Part shown: positions 16,444 through 26,380 of the stretch, piece after piece | Numbering within the stretch: position 1 is the stretch's first letter | How the letters are laid out: every line of letters starts with the position of its first letter | From: Clostridia bacterium | GTDB lineage: Bacteria > Acidobacteriota > Terriglobia > Terriglobales > Acidobacteriaceae | Assembly: GCA_035561135.1 (NCBI GenBank) | Contig: DATMYA010000008.1 | Coordinates: 620,001-684,000, forward strand | Length of the DNA: 64,000 nt | Direction of reading: 5' to 3' | Notes under the pieces: generated by a model | Database searches by the model: none | The model's input: the letters and a program-made list of their open reading frames with translations, nothing else | What the model was told of the DNA's origin: nothing | Translations under genes and position numbers: made by a program

Positions 16444-17772
16444 TTACTGGATTACGACCTTCTTCTGCTGCGTATTCACTCCGCCCTTCGTGTTTTGGGC
16501 GGTGATGGTGATGACGTTCTCGCCCGATGGCAGGGGAGGCGTCAGATATTGGAAGCTTCCGTCGGGAGCGACCATGGGCACCTCCTGTCCATTGACCATG
16601 ACGCGCGCCGTCGACTCGGTCTTGCCGCGCACTTCGATCACGTGGCCATGCTGGACGAACGGATGCAATTCCAAGGCAAGCGGAACGGGTTCCGCGCCTC
16701 TCGGAATGACGGTAAAACGGTTCTTCTCGCTATCGATGGACTCGCGCCCAGCGGCGTCCAGAGACTGCACCATCCAGTAATAAGCGCCTTCATGCATGGA
16801 TGAGACAATCTGCGGCTGGACGACCTTTTCATCCAGGACCACGGACGAGAAATATGGATTGCGCGAGACGCGCACGCGGTAGGCGGCGCTCTTCTCGACC
16901 GGCGTCCACGAAAACTGCACGGTCGCCTGCTTGCCAGTAGCAAATATCGGGGCCATATTCGCCGGACCAATGAGGGTTGGCGGGCCAAGTTGCTTCTCCT
17001 TCGCCATGGTAGGCGAATCCAGCTTGAAGCTGACCTTCTCGTAATCCGACAGGCGGACGACCTGGTTGCCGCGAGTCACCTCGCCAGCGCCCTTTTTCAC
17101 CAGGATTTCGTGCTCGTCGCGGCGCGGATCGTTGCGCACCTGCGCGGAACTTTCGGACGAGAAGGCGGCGGTGGCTCCGGCAACGACCACCTGCGCACGC
17201 GATCCTTGCGAGAACGTAGCGGTCGACAAATCCACCGTGCCGGTAGTGACCTGCACGGAAACTTGTGTCTGCTGGTTGGCATTGAGGAAATTATCTTCGA
17301 TGACGATGAGCGAGTCCTGCTTGACGGTGTAACTGGTGCCATCGCCGAAGATGACGCGGGCCATGCCTTCGGAGCCGGTCTGCACGACGTCGCCCTTTTC
17401 CAGGGGAGTGCTGTAATCAGCCGGACTCCAGGTATTGCTGGAACTCTTTTTGACGCGTACGGTGCCGTCTATATTCGTGAAGTGCGCCTGCTGCGGGCCA
17501 GTAGTCTGCGACTTTCCGCGTTGATTTCCGACGCCAACCTTCGCAAGCATGTCCGCCGCGAAGTTGCCGGCCGCTTCAATAGCATTCTTCGTGGGCTGCG
17601 GAAAGACAATGTACGAGATGATTCCGCAGAGCGCGAGGAAGAGCAGCACGGCCATCACAACACTTCGGTAAGTGATGGTCGTCCACGAAATCTGGATCTG
17701 CGATTTGCGTCGAGGCGGCACTTGAAATCGAACCAAACCTTTTTCTGAGCGAGCGAAGCGAGAGTACCACAA
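16444..17772 (-). CDS. FecR-domain envelope protein
   Basis: Up to 442 residues. A cytoplasmic N-terminus is followed by one membrane helix (VVMAVLLFLALCGIISYIVF, about 39-58) and a FecR domain (about 95-230: VQTGSEGMARVIFGDG, LIVIEDN, GTVDLSTATFSQG). Two Ig/fibronectin-like beta domains come next, with ATVQFSWTPVEKSAAYRVRV and a C-terminal ENVITITAQNTKGGVN. FecR domains occur in sigma-regulator proteins and in standalone cell-surface proteins; no ECF sigma gene is adjacent, so the latter is likelier. The start is uncertain: TTG at 17772 has no ribosome site and the frame contains TTG and GTG alternatives up to about 50 nt downstream. It lies 210 nt upstream of mreB on the same strand. Confidence 0.8.
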   Translation of the reverse strand: MWYSRFARSEKGLVRFQVPPRRKSQIQISWTTITYRSVVMAVLLFLALCGIISYIVFPQPTKNAIEAAGNFAADMLAKVGVGNQRGKSQTTGPQQAHFTNIDGTVRVKKSSSNTWSPADYSTPLEKGDVVQTGSEGMARVIFGDGTSYTVKQDSLIVIEDNFLNANQQTQVSVQVTTGTVDLSTATFSQGSRAQVVVAGATAAFSSESSAQVRNDPRRDEHEILVKKGAGEVTRGNQVVRLSDYEKVSFKLDSPTMAKEKQLGPPTLIGPANMAPIFATGKQATVQFSWTPVEKSAAYRVRVSRNPYFSSVVLDEKVVQPQIVSSMHEGAYYWMVQSLDAAGRESIDSEKNRFTVIPRGAEPVPLALELHPFVQHGHVIEVRGKTESTARVMVNGQEVPMVAPDGSFQYLTPPLPSGENVITITAQNTKGGVNTQQKKVVIQ

Positions 17773-18012
17773 GGTTAACGTATGACAACAGAGTATTAGG
17801 CGCAGAGAGAGCAGGATCAGGAAGCGCGGCGGCGCTCTTTCCCGAAATGATCAACTGTTTGTGGCCGGCGACAATGCAACTCGTCCGCCATAGTATCTCC
17901 CACCACTCCCAGCGACTCGCCTGGCTCGAACTTTCGCCTGTGACTTGGGCTACTTGCGCCGTTCTGTGACGGGCAGATACGATGAGCGGTTGATTCCGTG
18001 GAGGCAATTACG

Positions 18013-19548
18013 ATGGCTACGACTGAGCATACTGCGTCACTGGGCTCCCGTGATGCGAAGACGAAGGTTTACAAGAACCTTATCAATGGCGAGTGGGTAG
18101 AGGCCAGCACGGGCGAAACCTTCGAAAACTTGAATCCGGCCGACACGCGGGAAGTGGTGGGCGTCTTCCAAAAGTCGGCGAAGGCGGACGTGGACGCCGC
18201 CGTGGAAGCAGCAAAGAAGGCCTTTGAAACATGGCGGCTGGTTCCGGCGCCACGCCGCGCAGAGATGGTTTACAAGGCATCGCGCCTCCTGGAAGATCGC
18301 AAGGAACAGTACTCGCAGGACATGACCCGCGAGATGGGCAAGGTGATTAAGGAGACGCGCGGCGATACGCAGGAAGCGATCGATACCGGCTACTACTTTG
18401 CCGGTGAAGGGCGCCGCATGTTCGGTCACACGACGCCTTCCGAGCTACCCAACAAGTTCGCCATGTGCGTGCGCCAGCCGATTGGCGTCTGCGGCATGAT
18501 TACGCCGTGGAACTTCCCCATGGCGATCCCGTCGTGGAAACTTTTCCCAGCAATCATCGCAGGCAACACCTGCGTCATTAAGCCGGCCCAGGACACGCCG
18601 CTATCGGTTTTCAACTTTGTGCAGGCGCTGACGGATGCGGGTATTCCGAAGGGCGTCGTCAACATCGTGACCGGCTTCGGATCGAGCGTGGGGACCCCGA
18701 TCACCGAGCACGCGGATGTGCGTGCCGTATCGCTGACCGGCTCAAGCGAAGTGGGACGGATCGTGGGCGCGAAGTGCGCCGAGACCTTCAAGCGCTGCTC
18801 GCTGGAGCTGGGCGGCAAGAACCCCATGATCGTGCTGGACGACGCAAACCTTGAGCTTGCGCTGGACGGCGCTTTGTGGGGCGCATTCGGCACCACGGGA
18901 CAGCGTTGCACGGCGACAAGCCGCATCATTGTGCAGAAGGGCGTTTACAGCAAGTTCGTGCAGATGCTTGTGGAGCGCGCGAAGAAGCTGAAGATCGGCA
19001 ACGGCCTCGACGAGTCGGTGGATATGGGTCCGGCGGTGAACAAGGCGCAGATGGAATCCGATTTGAAGTACATCGAGATCGGGAAGAACGAAGGCGCGAA
19101 GATGCTTTGCGGCGGCAATCGTCTGGACAAGGGCGAGTACGCGCACGGCTGGTTCCTCGAGCCGACCGTGTTCTCGGACGTGCAACCGAAGATGCGTATT
19201 GCGCAGGAGGAAATATTCGGCCCGGTCGTTTCGGTCATTCCGTGCAACGATCTGGACGACGCGATTGAGATCGCGAACGGCGTTGTGTACGGCCTCTCGT
19301 CGGCGCTGTACACCAAGGACGTCAACCGCGCCTTCAAAGCCATGCGCGACCTCTACGCCGGCATTACCTATATCAATGCTCCAACAATTGGCGCGGAAGT
19401 CCACCTGCCCTTCGGCGGCGTTAAGGCCACGGGCAACGGACATCGCGAGGGTGGTATTGGAGCGTTCGATTTCTACACGGAGTGGAAGGCAATCTACATC
19501 GACTACTCCGATAAGCTGCAAAAAGCACAGATCGACAGACCCGAGTAG
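18013..19548 (+). CDS. NAD(P)-dependent aldehyde dehydrogenase
   Basis: 511 residues from ATG 18013, chosen for its GGAGG site with 8-nt spacer rather than the upstream GTG. ALDH superfamily: cofactor motif [18 protein letters not shown], glycine motif SLTGSSEVG, general base E265 (LELGGKNP), catalytic nucleophile C299 (TTGQRCTA), and C-terminal [10 protein letters not shown] and [17 protein letters not shown]. The C-terminal motifs resemble ketoglutarate-semialdehyde or piperideine-6-carboxylate dehydrogenases more than betaine-aldehyde types, but substrate cannot be fixed from sequence. A terminator separates it from the following aminotransferase. Confidence 0.9.
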   Translation: MATTEHTASLGSRDAKTKVYKNLINGEWVEASTGETFENLNPADTREVVGVFQKSAKADVDAAVEAAKKAFETWRLVPAPRRAEMVYKASRLLEDRKEQYSQDMTREMGKVIKETRGDTQEAIDTGYYFAGEGRRMFGHTTPSELPNKFAMCVRQPIGVCGMITPWNFPMAIPSWKLFPAIIAGNTCVIKPAQDTPLSVFNFVQALTDAGIPKGVVNIVTGFGSSVGTPITEHADVRAVSLTGSSEVGRIVGAKCAETFKRCSLELGGKNPMIVLDDANLELALDGALWGAFGTTGQRCTATSRIIVQKGVYSKFVQMLVERAKKLKIGNGLDESVDMGPAVNKAQMESDLKYIEIGKNEGAKMLCGGNRLDKGEYAHGWFLEPTVFSDVQPKMRIAQEEIFGPVVSVIPCNDLDDAIEIANGVVYGLSSALYTKDVNRAFKAMRDLYAGITYINAPTIGAEVHLPFGGVKATGNGHREGGIGAFDFYTEWKAIYIDYSDKLQKAQIDRPE

Positions 19549-19559
19549 TTGAAAGCATG

Positions 19560-19587
19560 GGGGCTCCGGAGACGGAGCCCCGATTTT
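19560..19587 (+). terminator. Terminator after the aldehyde dehydrogenase
   Basis: Perfect 9-bp stem GGGGCTCCG / CGGAGCCCC with a 4-nt loop followed by ATTTTA, 12 nt after the stop codon. Confidence 0.75.
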
Positions 19588-19602
19588 ATAAAGGACGCAA
19601 TA

Positions 19603-20814
19603 ATGGTGACGAAGCAAGTACCTGAGATCCTGGCCGCGAGCCGCATAGCAAACGTGCGCTATGCAATCCGTGACCTGGCCGTGCTGGCCGACGAGGTCGC
19701 GCGCGAAGGCCACAAGATCCTTTACCTGAACATTGGGGACCCGTGCAAATTCGACTTCCCCACTCCGCCGCACCTGATTGAAGCCGTGCGCAAGTCGATG
19801 GTAGACGGCTACAACGGATATGCTGATTCGCTCGGCATCAAGCCGGCCGTGGAGTCTATCCGGGCGCAGGCCGAGAGGCATGGCTTCAAGGACATCCAGA
19901 GCATCTTCATAACTTTTGGCAGCGGAGAAGCAATTGATACCTGCTTGACGGCGCTGCTGAATCCCGGCGACAACGTACTGACGCCGATTCCGGAGTATCC
20001 GCTGTACTCGGCCGTGCTGGCAAAGCTGGACGCGGTGCCGAACGGTTACTACCTCGATGAAGCGAACGGTTGGCAGCCCGACCTCGCGGATATGGAACAG
20101 AAGATCAACGCCCGCACGAAGGCGATCATTTTGATCAATCCGAACAATCCGACCGGCTCGATGTACTCAAAGGAAACGCTGGAAGCGGTTGCGGAGATGG
20201 CGCGCAAGCATAACCTGCTCCTGTTCGCGGACGAGATCTACGACAAGTTGCTTTTCGATCCGGCGGACAAACACATTTCAATCGCCACGCTGGCGCCGGA
20301 TGTTCCGTGCATCACGTTTAACGGACTGTCGAAGGCATACCTGGCGCCTGGCTGGAGAATCGGCTGGGGCATCGCGACAGGTCCAGGCGAGGTAATCAAT
20401 CCGTTCATCGAAGGCGTGCATCGCCTGTTGCGCGCCCGTCTCTCGGCACCGCATCCAATGCAATTCGCGGTGAAGCCGGCGCTTGAAGGTCCGCAAGATC
20501 ATCTGGTGGTGATGGCAGAGAAGCTGCGCCGCCGGCGCGATGTCACGGTTGACTGGGCAAATCGCACTCCGCGGGTGAGCCTGGTCGCTCCGAAAGGCGC
20601 GTTCTACGCTCATGCGAAACTCGATATCCCCGAAGACGATTTGACCTTCGTGCGCGACCTGCTGACACAGAAGCATGTGCTGGTCGTCCACGGCTCCGGC
20701 TTTGGCCAGCAGCCTGGCACCAAGCACATACGCATTGTCTTCCTGCCGGAAGAGCCGGTATTGAAGGCGGCGTATGAAGCGATGACCGAGTTCATGCAGA
20801 CGCGATACGCATAA
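19603..20814 (+). CDS. Class I/II PLP aminotransferase, AlaA-like
   Basis: 403 residues from ATG 19603 (AAGGA site, 7 nt spacer). Fold-type I aminotransferase: substrate-loop LYLNIGDPCKFDF, cofactor contacts TFGSGEAID, INPNNPTGSMYS and FADEIYDKL, Schiff-base lysine K244 in NGLSKAYLAPGWRIGW, and C-terminal HIRIVFLP. The GDP-xxFDFPTP start and the K-AYLAPGWR motif match the alanine/glutamate-pyruvate transaminase (AlaA) group best. The gene lies between two terminators, so it is probably a single transcription unit. Confidence 0.88.
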   Translation: MVTKQVPEILAASRIANVRYAIRDLAVLADEVAREGHKILYLNIGDPCKFDFPTPPHLIEAVRKSMVDGYNGYADSLGIKPAVESIRAQAERHGFKDIQSIFITFGSGEAIDTCLTALLNPGDNVLTPIPEYPLYSAVLAKLDAVPNGYYLDEANGWQPDLADMEQKINARTKAIILINPNNPTGSMYSKETLEAVAEMARKHNLLLFADEIYDKLLFDPADKHISIATLAPDVPCITFNGLSKAYLAPGWRIGWGIATGPGEVINPFIEGVHRLLRARLSAPHPMQFAVKPALEGPQDHLVVMAEKLRRRRDVTVDWANRTPRVSLVAPKGAFYAHAKLDIPEDDLTFVRDLLTQKHVLVVHGSGFGQQPGTKHIRIVFLPEEPVLKAAYEAMTEFMQTRYA

Positions 20815-20835
20815 ATCGTCCTGTCGCCAAATCGA

Positions 20836-20868
20836 CGGCATCCGGAACAGCGGGTGCCGTTTTCTTTT
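20836..20868 (+). terminator. Terminator after the aminotransferase
   Basis: Stem CGGCATCCG / CGGGTGCCG (one wobble pair) followed by TTTTCTTTT, 22 nt after the stop. Confidence 0.75.
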
Positions 20869-20936
20869 GCAGGCTGCAAGTCCCGACCCCAGGCTTTCCC
20901 GCCGGGCAAATCATCTGTTCTAATCGCACTACTCAC

Positions 20937-21662
20937 ATGGGAATGGTTGATATCCACTGCCACATCCTCCCAGCTGTCGACGACGGCTCGAAGTCCTGGG
21001 AGATGAGCGTCGAGATGTGTCGTGTTGCCGTTGCAGACGGCACGAGCCACATTGTTGCCACGCCACACTGCAACGATCGGTACGTGTACGATCGCGAATC
21101 GCACCTTGCGACATTGAGAGCGCTGCGAGAGCGTTCCGGCAACATGCTGGAATTAAGTCTTGGGTGCGACTTCCATTTCTCCTATGAGAACGTGCAGGAT
21201 GCGCTTAAGCACCCGGAGCGCTACACAATTGCAGACACGAGATACCTGCTGGTGGAATTCAGCGATTATACAATCGCGCCGGCAACGGTAAACGTGCTGG
21301 GGAAAGTCTGTGATTTCGGATTGACGCCGATCATCACGCATCCGGAACGCAACTTGATTCTGCAGAAGCATCCTGAAACGCTGCTGAAGTGGATCGACCT
21401 CGGGTGCATTGTGCAGATAACGGCGAACTCGCTGACGGGCTATTGGGGCAGCACGCCAAAGAAAGTTGCGAGATGGCTGTTGAAGAAGAACGCAGTACAC
21501 GTCATCGCGAGCGATGCGCACGCTCCAACTGGACGCGACCCAGTGCTTTCACAGGGTCGCAGCGCCGCCGCCGAGATTTGCGGTTCGGAGATTGCAACGG
21601 CGCTGGTGGCAGGCAATCCGCAGGCGATCGTTCGCGGCGAAGCGCTTCCCTACGTTCCTTAA
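20937..21662 (+). CDS. PHP-family tyrosine phosphatase, CpsB/YwqE type
   Basis: 241 residues. Metal-dependent phosphatase of the CpsB/CapC family, which dephosphorylates bacterial tyrosine kinases controlling exopolysaccharide export. The metal-site motif DIHCHILPAVDDGS is at residues 5-18. Further His/Glu ligands are in VATPHCNDRY, ELSLGCDFHF, ITHPERN and the C-terminal VIASDAHAP. No BY-kinase or capsule gene lies in the window, so its partner is unseen. The start site has only a weak ribosome site. Confidence 0.88.
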   Translation: MGMVDIHCHILPAVDDGSKSWEMSVEMCRVAVADGTSHIVATPHCNDRYVYDRESHLATLRALRERSGNMLELSLGCDFHFSYENVQDALKHPERYTIADTRYLLVEFSDYTIAPATVNVLGKVCDFGLTPIITHPERNLILQKHPETLLKWIDLGCIVQITANSLTGYWGSTPKKVARWLLKKNAVHVIASDAHAPTGRDPVLSQGRSAAAEICGSEIATALVAGNPQAIVRGEALPYVP

Positions 21663-21722
21663 CGAACGCGATGGCGTTCGCTTCATGACGAGTATGGAAT
21701 TGGTTCGTGCTGATGATTTGCG

Positions 21723-24700
21723 GTGCAACTTACCTGTACTCTGGGTTATAAGTTCTTCCTGCGACGTTTCGAAGAGCGAGCAGGAGGGTCCCCCATCTCA
21801 GACCATTCGCAATCGGCTCCGCCGAGCCAGTCCCGTGACCGTGCGCCGGTAGGAGTTCAGGACATCGAAATCACCGATCACAAGGACGCCGAACGCGCGC
21901 TTCGGGAGAGCGAGATACGCTTCCGCGCAGTTGCAGAAACGGCAGCGTCGGCGATCTTCATCTACCAGGGCAGCAAATTCAAGTACGTCAATACGGCGAG
22001 CGAAACCATCACCGGCTATTCATGTTCGGAGTTGCTCGGGATGCGCTTTTGGGACCTGGTGCATCCCGAGTATCGCAATGTCGTGCGGGAGCGTGGGACG
22101 GCGAGGCAGCGGCGCGGTGTCATGCCATCGCGCTACGAGTTCAAGATCATCACCAAAGATGGCCGCGAACGCTGGCTGGACTTCACGGCCGGAATGATCG
22201 ACTACGACGGTGCGCCCGCGGTGCTGGGAACAGCGTTCGACGTGACCGAGCGCAAGTACGCGCAAGAAGAACTGCAACTCCAGAAGGCATACCTGGAAGA
22301 ACTCTACGAGTGTGCGCCAGAAGGCATCGTGGTACTGAATAACGATGGTCAGGTGCTGCGCGCCAACCGTGAATTCGCGCGGATGTTCGGTTATGAATTC
22401 GACGAGGTCTGTGGCGTACTCATCGACGATCTCATCGTGCCGGACGACCAACTCAGCGAGGCGAGCGCGCTCACGAAGGGCATCAGCACGGGACAGCCTT
22501 TCGATGTGGAAACAGTGCGGCGGTGCAAAAATGGCACGTTGATCGAGGTCTCGATCCTTGGAACGCCGATTCATGTGACACAGGGACAGATCGGCCGCTA
22601 CATCATTTACCGTGACATCACTGACCAGAAGAGGGCCGGGCGCTACCGCGAGACACAGTTCGCCACCACGCGAATCCTGGCGGAGTCGCGCTCCCTGGAC
22701 GAAGCACTGACGCGCTTGCTGGAGGCGATCTGCACGGGTGTGGGATGGGACTACGGCCGCGTGTGGCGCGTGGATGCCGCCGCTGAGTCGCTCACGTTGC
22801 AGCAAAGCTGGCAATCGCCGTCATTCGAAACTGGGTTTCCGCTTCGGGACAGCGAGCATTGCGAGCGCGGCAAGACGGTAGCCGGCGGCGTATGGCAGAG
22901 CAGTGAACCCTGTTGGGTGACGGACCTGAGCGCGGACTCCGAACTCTCCCAGATGAAGGCAACGGAGGCGGGCCTGCGCTCCTGCTTCGCTGTACCCATC
23001 CGCTACAGCGGAGCAATTACGGCAGTGATGGAATTGTTCAGCCGCACGCCTCGATATCCCGACTTCGAACTGCTCAAGGTGATGGCCGACATCGGCAGCC
23101 AGATCGGGCAGTTCACCGAGCGCAAGCGCAGCGAGCACGCTCTTCGCGAGAGCGAAGCGAAGTTCCGGGCGGTGGCAGACACGGCAGCGTCCGCGATCTA
23201 CATTCACGCGGGAAACAGGTTCCTATACGCAAATCGCGCCAGCGAATCGATTTCTGGCTATCGGCGTGAGGAACTGATGCGGATGAACGTGTGGGACTTG
23301 GCGCACCCTGGCGACCGGGAGATGATGCGCAAGCGGGCCGAGGAGCAACGATGCGGCGAGAAGGCTCCGCTCCGCTACGAGTTCAGAATTGTCACGAAGG
23401 CGGGCGATTTGCGCTGGCTGGACTTCAGCGCGACGGTGATTAAGTTCGAGGGCGAGGCCGCGGTCCTGGCGACGGCGTTCGACATCACGGAACGCAAGCG
23501 CGCCGAGCAGTTGCAATCCGCTCTGTACCGTATCGCTAACCTGGCGAGCGCCGCCGAAGATCTGCGGCAACTCTACGCGGCCATCCACGAGATCGTCGGG
23601 GAGTTGATGTACGCCAGGAACTTCTACATTGCGACGCTGGATGACGAAGGGCAGATGATCAGCTTTCCGTACTTCGTCGATGAAGAAGACGAAAACCCGC
23701 CACCGCCGCAGCAGCGGCTTCGCGGATTGACCGATTACGTTTTGCGAACGGGACGGCCGCTGTTCGCTGACCCGAAGAAGTTTGAAGAACTGGTGGCGGA
23801 AGGAGAGGTTGAATCGCGTGGCGCACCGTCCATTGACTGGCTCGGCGTTCCGCTGAAAATGGGCGAGAAGACTTTCGGCGTGCTCACCGTTCAAAGCTAC
23901 TCGGAGCATGTGCGCTTCGGGACGCAGGAACAGAACATCCTGACCTTCGTCTCGCAGCAGGTGGCTCGCGCCATCGAGCACCGGCGCAGCCAAGATGCTC
24001 TGCGCGCATCGGAAGCGCGCTATCGTTCGCAGGTACAGAGCGCGGCGTACGGCATTTACCGCTCCACGCTGGAAGGGCGCTTCCTCGATGTAAACCCCGC
24101 GATTGTCGAGATGCTGGGTTACGACTCGGCGGAAGAGTTGCTGGCCCTCGATATGGCAAACGATCTCTACTTGGAGCCCGGCGAAAGGCACCGGCTCTTG
24201 ACCGAGATTCGCGGTACACCTCGCATTGGAGGCCTGGAGACACGCTGGAAGCGCAAGGATGGTCGCGCCATTACGGTTCGGCTCAGCGGGTGTCGCGGTT
24301 CGAGATACATGGGCGAGCCCGAGAATTTCGAAATGATCGCCGAGGACATCACCGAACGCCGGACTCTGGAAGATCAACTGCGTCACTCGCAGAAGATGGA
24401 AGCTGTGGGGAGACTCGCGGGTGGCGTCGCCCACGATTTCAATAATCTGCTCACGGTCATCAAGGGCTACAGCGACCTGATGCTGCCGGAGCTTGCGCCG
24501 GGCAATCCGATGCGCAACGAAGTCGAAGAAATCCGAAAGGCGGCGGACCGTGCGGCATCCCTGACTCGCCAACTGCTCGCTTTCAGCCGGCGGCAAGTGC
24601 TCGCGCCGAAGGTGCTGGATCTGAATGCAATCGTCACGAACATGGATAAGCTGCTGCGGCGGCTATTGGGCGAGGACGTGGAACTACTCACGGTGCTCGC

Positions 24701-25526
24701 GCCGTCGCTAGGCCACGTGAAGGCCGATCCGGGGCAGATCGAGCAGGTCATCATGAATCTTGCGGTGAACGCGCGCGACGCCATGCCAAGCGGCGGCCGC
24801 CTGACGATCGAAACGACGAACTTCGTCATCGACGAGTCGTATTCGCGCGAACACGCAATGGTAAAACCTGGCGAGTACGTCATGATTGGCGTGAGCGACA
24901 ACGGAATCGGCATGGATGCCGAGACCGCCTCGCACGTATTCGAGCCCTTCTTCACAACCAAAGAGATGGGCAAGGGTACGGGACTTGGCCTGTCGACCGT
25001 TTACGGAATCATCAAGCAGAGTGGCGGCCACGTATGGGTTTATAGTGAGCCGGGTCTTGGGTCAACGTTCAAGGTTTACCTGCCAGTCGTGGAAGGCGGC
25101 CCGGAAGCAATGGTCACCCGCCCCGCGGCCGGGGGCACCTATCGAGGAACAGAGACCGTCCTGCTGGTCGAGGATGAGGACGGAGTCCGGGCGCTGGTGC
25201 GGGAGGTATTGCAAAGGCACGGGTACGTTGTCATCGAATCGCAGCACGGCGGGGAGGCGTTGATCGCGTGTGAACAGCATCCGGAACGTATCCACCTGCT
25301 CGTAACGGATGTGGTGCTGGCGCAGATGTCCGGACGTGAGGTTGCGAAGCGGCTGTGCGGGCTCCGTCCGGAGATGAAAGTGCTATACATGTCCGGGTAC
25401 ACGGAAGAGGCAATCATCCACCACGGCGTGCTTGATCCGGGCACGGCATTCCTGCAGAAGCCATTCACGCCGACAGCGCTGGCGCGCAAAGTGCGCGAGG
25501 TGCTGGATGGGGAAACCGGCGCTTGA
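21723..25526 (+). CDS. Hybrid histidine kinase with four PAS and two GAF domains
   Basis: 1267 residues with no transmembrane segment, so a cytoplasmic sensor. Order: PAS (about 65-178), PAS (185-302), GAF (315-465), PAS (478-590), GAF (600-755), PAS (765-880), HisKA with phospho-acceptor H904 (GGVAHDFNN), HATPase with SDNGIGMD and GKGTGLGLSTVYGI, and a C-terminal receiver with VEDEDG and phospho-acceptor D1196 (LVTDVVL). The first and third PAS are close duplicates. The GTG start is weak, and residues 48-62 (DIEITDHKDAERAL) resemble the end of a PAS unit, so the N-terminus may be misassigned or truncated. Signal and target are unknown. Confidence 0.92.
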   Translation: MQLTCTLGYKFFLRRFEERAGGSPISDHSQSAPPSQSRDRAPVGVQDIEITDHKDAERALRESEIRFRAVAETAASAIFIYQGSKFKYVNTASETITGYSCSELLGMRFWDLVHPEYRNVVRERGTARQRRGVMPSRYEFKIITKDGRERWLDFTAGMIDYDGAPAVLGTAFDVTERKYAQEELQLQKAYLEELYECAPEGIVVLNNDGQVLRANREFARMFGYEFDEVCGVLIDDLIVPDDQLSEASALTKGISTGQPFDVETVRRCKNGTLIEVSILGTPIHVTQGQIGRYIIYRDITDQKRAGRYRETQFATTRILAESRSLDEALTRLLEAICTGVGWDYGRVWRVDAAAESLTLQQSWQSPSFETGFPLRDSEHCERGKTVAGGVWQSSEPCWVTDLSADSELSQMKATEAGLRSCFAVPIRYSGAITAVMELFSRTPRYPDFELLKVMADIGSQIGQFTERKRSEHALRESEAKFRAVADTAASAIYIHAGNRFLYANRASESISGYRREELMRMNVWDLAHPGDREMMRKRAEEQRCGEKAPLRYEFRIVTKAGDLRWLDFSATVIKFEGEAAVLATAFDITERKRAEQLQSALYRIANLASAAEDLRQLYAAIHEIVGELMYARNFYIATLDDEGQMISFPYFVDEEDENPPPPQQRLRGLTDYVLRTGRPLFADPKKFEELVAEGEVESRGAPSIDWLGVPLKMGEKTFGVLTVQSYSEHVRFGTQEQNILTFVSQQVARAIEHRRSQDALRASEARYRSQVQSAAYGIYRSTLEGRFLDVNPAIVEMLGYDSAEELLALDMANDLYLEPGERHRLLTEIRGTPRIGGLETRWKRKDGRAITVRLSGCRGSRYMGEPENFEMIAEDITERRTLEDQLRHSQKMEAVGRLAGGVAHDFNNLLTVIKGYSDLMLPELAPGNPMRNEVEEIRKAADRAASLTRQLLAFSRRQVLAPKVLDLNAIVTNMDKLLRRLLGEDVELLTVLAPSLGHVKADPGQIEQVIMNLAVNARDAMPSGGRLTIETTNFVIDESYSREHAMVKPGEYVMIGVSDNGIGMDAETASHVFEPFFTTKEMGKGTGLGLSTVYGIIKQSGGHVWVYSEPGLGSTFKVYLPVVEGGPEAMVTRPAAGGTYRGTETVLLVEDEDGVRALVREVLQRHGYVVIESQHGGEALIACEQHPERIHLLVTDVVLAQMSGREVAKRLCGLRPEMKVLYMSGYTEEAIIHHGVLDPGTAFLQKPFTPTALARKVREVLDGETGA

Positions 25527-25568
25527 CAGCAGCAGAACCCGACCGGGGGCCGGTCCAAATAATCCGAA

Positions 25569-25597
25569 TAAAAAAACGCGGCCTCTTGGGCCGCGTT
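25569..25597 (-). terminator. Terminator, minus strand
   Basis: Perfect stem AACGCGGCC / GGCCGCGTT with a TCTT loop; on the minus strand a T run follows. It serves the peptidoglycan-binding protein gene and could also slow the convergent kinase transcript. Confidence 0.75.
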
Positions 25598-25615
25598 AGA
25601 TTGCTGACAAGCTAA

Positions 25616-25646
25616 ATTCCTTGAAGGGCACGCCTTCAGGCGTGCC
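25616..25646. repeat. Dispersed palindromic repeat, family A copy 1
   Basis: ATTCCTTGAAGG followed by the hairpin GGCACGCC TTCA GGCGTGCC. A near-identical copy in opposite orientation lies at 53111-53141. Confidence 0.7.
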
Positions 25647-25710
25647 GTGAATGTTCACGAAGAGACTTCTTCAGCGTTTCTGTTTGATTCAGGAAATCAG
25701 CAATATCTAC

Positions 25711-26256
25711 TTACTGCGGCATCGAGGAGCCGCCGGGAATTTCGCGTTCGGCGACAAGTTCGTGCGGCGAACTTACCGCAGCGCTATCGGGATTCAGAAG
25801 CCCGCTGTGGCTCGGGCCCAACCCGAGCTTGATCAGCGCACGCGAATCAGGCAGGACTTTCGACTGCCAGCCATTGGCTCGCTGATAACGCACAAGGGCG
25901 TCTTTTGTGCCCTGATCCCAGGTTCCGGTGGCTTCGCCGTCCAGGTAGTGCTCGCGAATGAGCGCTTCCTGAATTTCCAGAGTGCGCTCGGAGGAGATGG
26001 CTTGTTGACCACGACGACGTACGACCTTCGCCTTAGCCGCCTTCTTGGTCTTCCTCGTTTTCTTGCCGGTGCGAGTGGTCGTGCTCCGAGCGGTCTTGTT
26101 CGCGGAAGCGGTGGAGACGTGTTTGGTTGCAGCTACCCTGGTTTTGGCAGGCGCAGCCTTCTTTGAAACCCGCTTTGTCGCCGCTGGAGAAAAAGTCACA
26201 AACAAGAGCAGAGCGCAAAGCACGCCAAGCGTTTTATCCAGATAAAAAAACCGCAC
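25711..26256 (-). CDS. Secreted peptidoglycan-binding-domain protein
   Basis: 181 residues from a GTG start with an AGG site. Signal sequence (LGVLCALLLFVTFSPAA) followed by a Lys/Arg/Thr/Ala-rich basic linker (about 25-85). A PG_binding_1 domain follows (about 88-145: LEIQEALIREHYLDGEATGT, KDALVRYQRANGW, SRALIKLGL). The basic linker could bind teichoic-like or nucleic acid polymers, or simply cross the wall. A function as a wall-anchored accessory protein is inference. Confidence 0.82.
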   Translation of the reverse strand: MRFFYLDKTLGVLCALLLFVTFSPAATKRVSKKAAPAKTRVAATKHVSTASANKTARSTTTRTGKKTRKTKKAAKAKVVRRRGQQAISSERTLEIQEALIREHYLDGEATGTWDQGTKDALVRYQRANGWQSKVLPDSRALIKLGLGPSHSGLLNPDSAAVSSPHELVAEREIPGGSSMPQ

Positions 26257-26380
26257 CGCTACACCTCGAACGGAGTTTCCCTCTCCTCGAGTACTCGTCT
26301 GCGAGGATGGGAGATTGGCTCAGAAGAATACCCCCGAACAGCCCAATGGCCCATGCCGCACGCGAAAGGGGTAGAAAACA

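Noticed and set aside
18742..19881. 379-codon open frame on the minus strand
   Set aside because: Antisense to the aldehyde dehydrogenase and the start of the aminotransferase; no domain.
23223..24596. 457-codon open frame on the minus strand
   Set aside because: Antisense to the PAS/GAF part of the histidine kinase; composition is that of a reversed coding strand.
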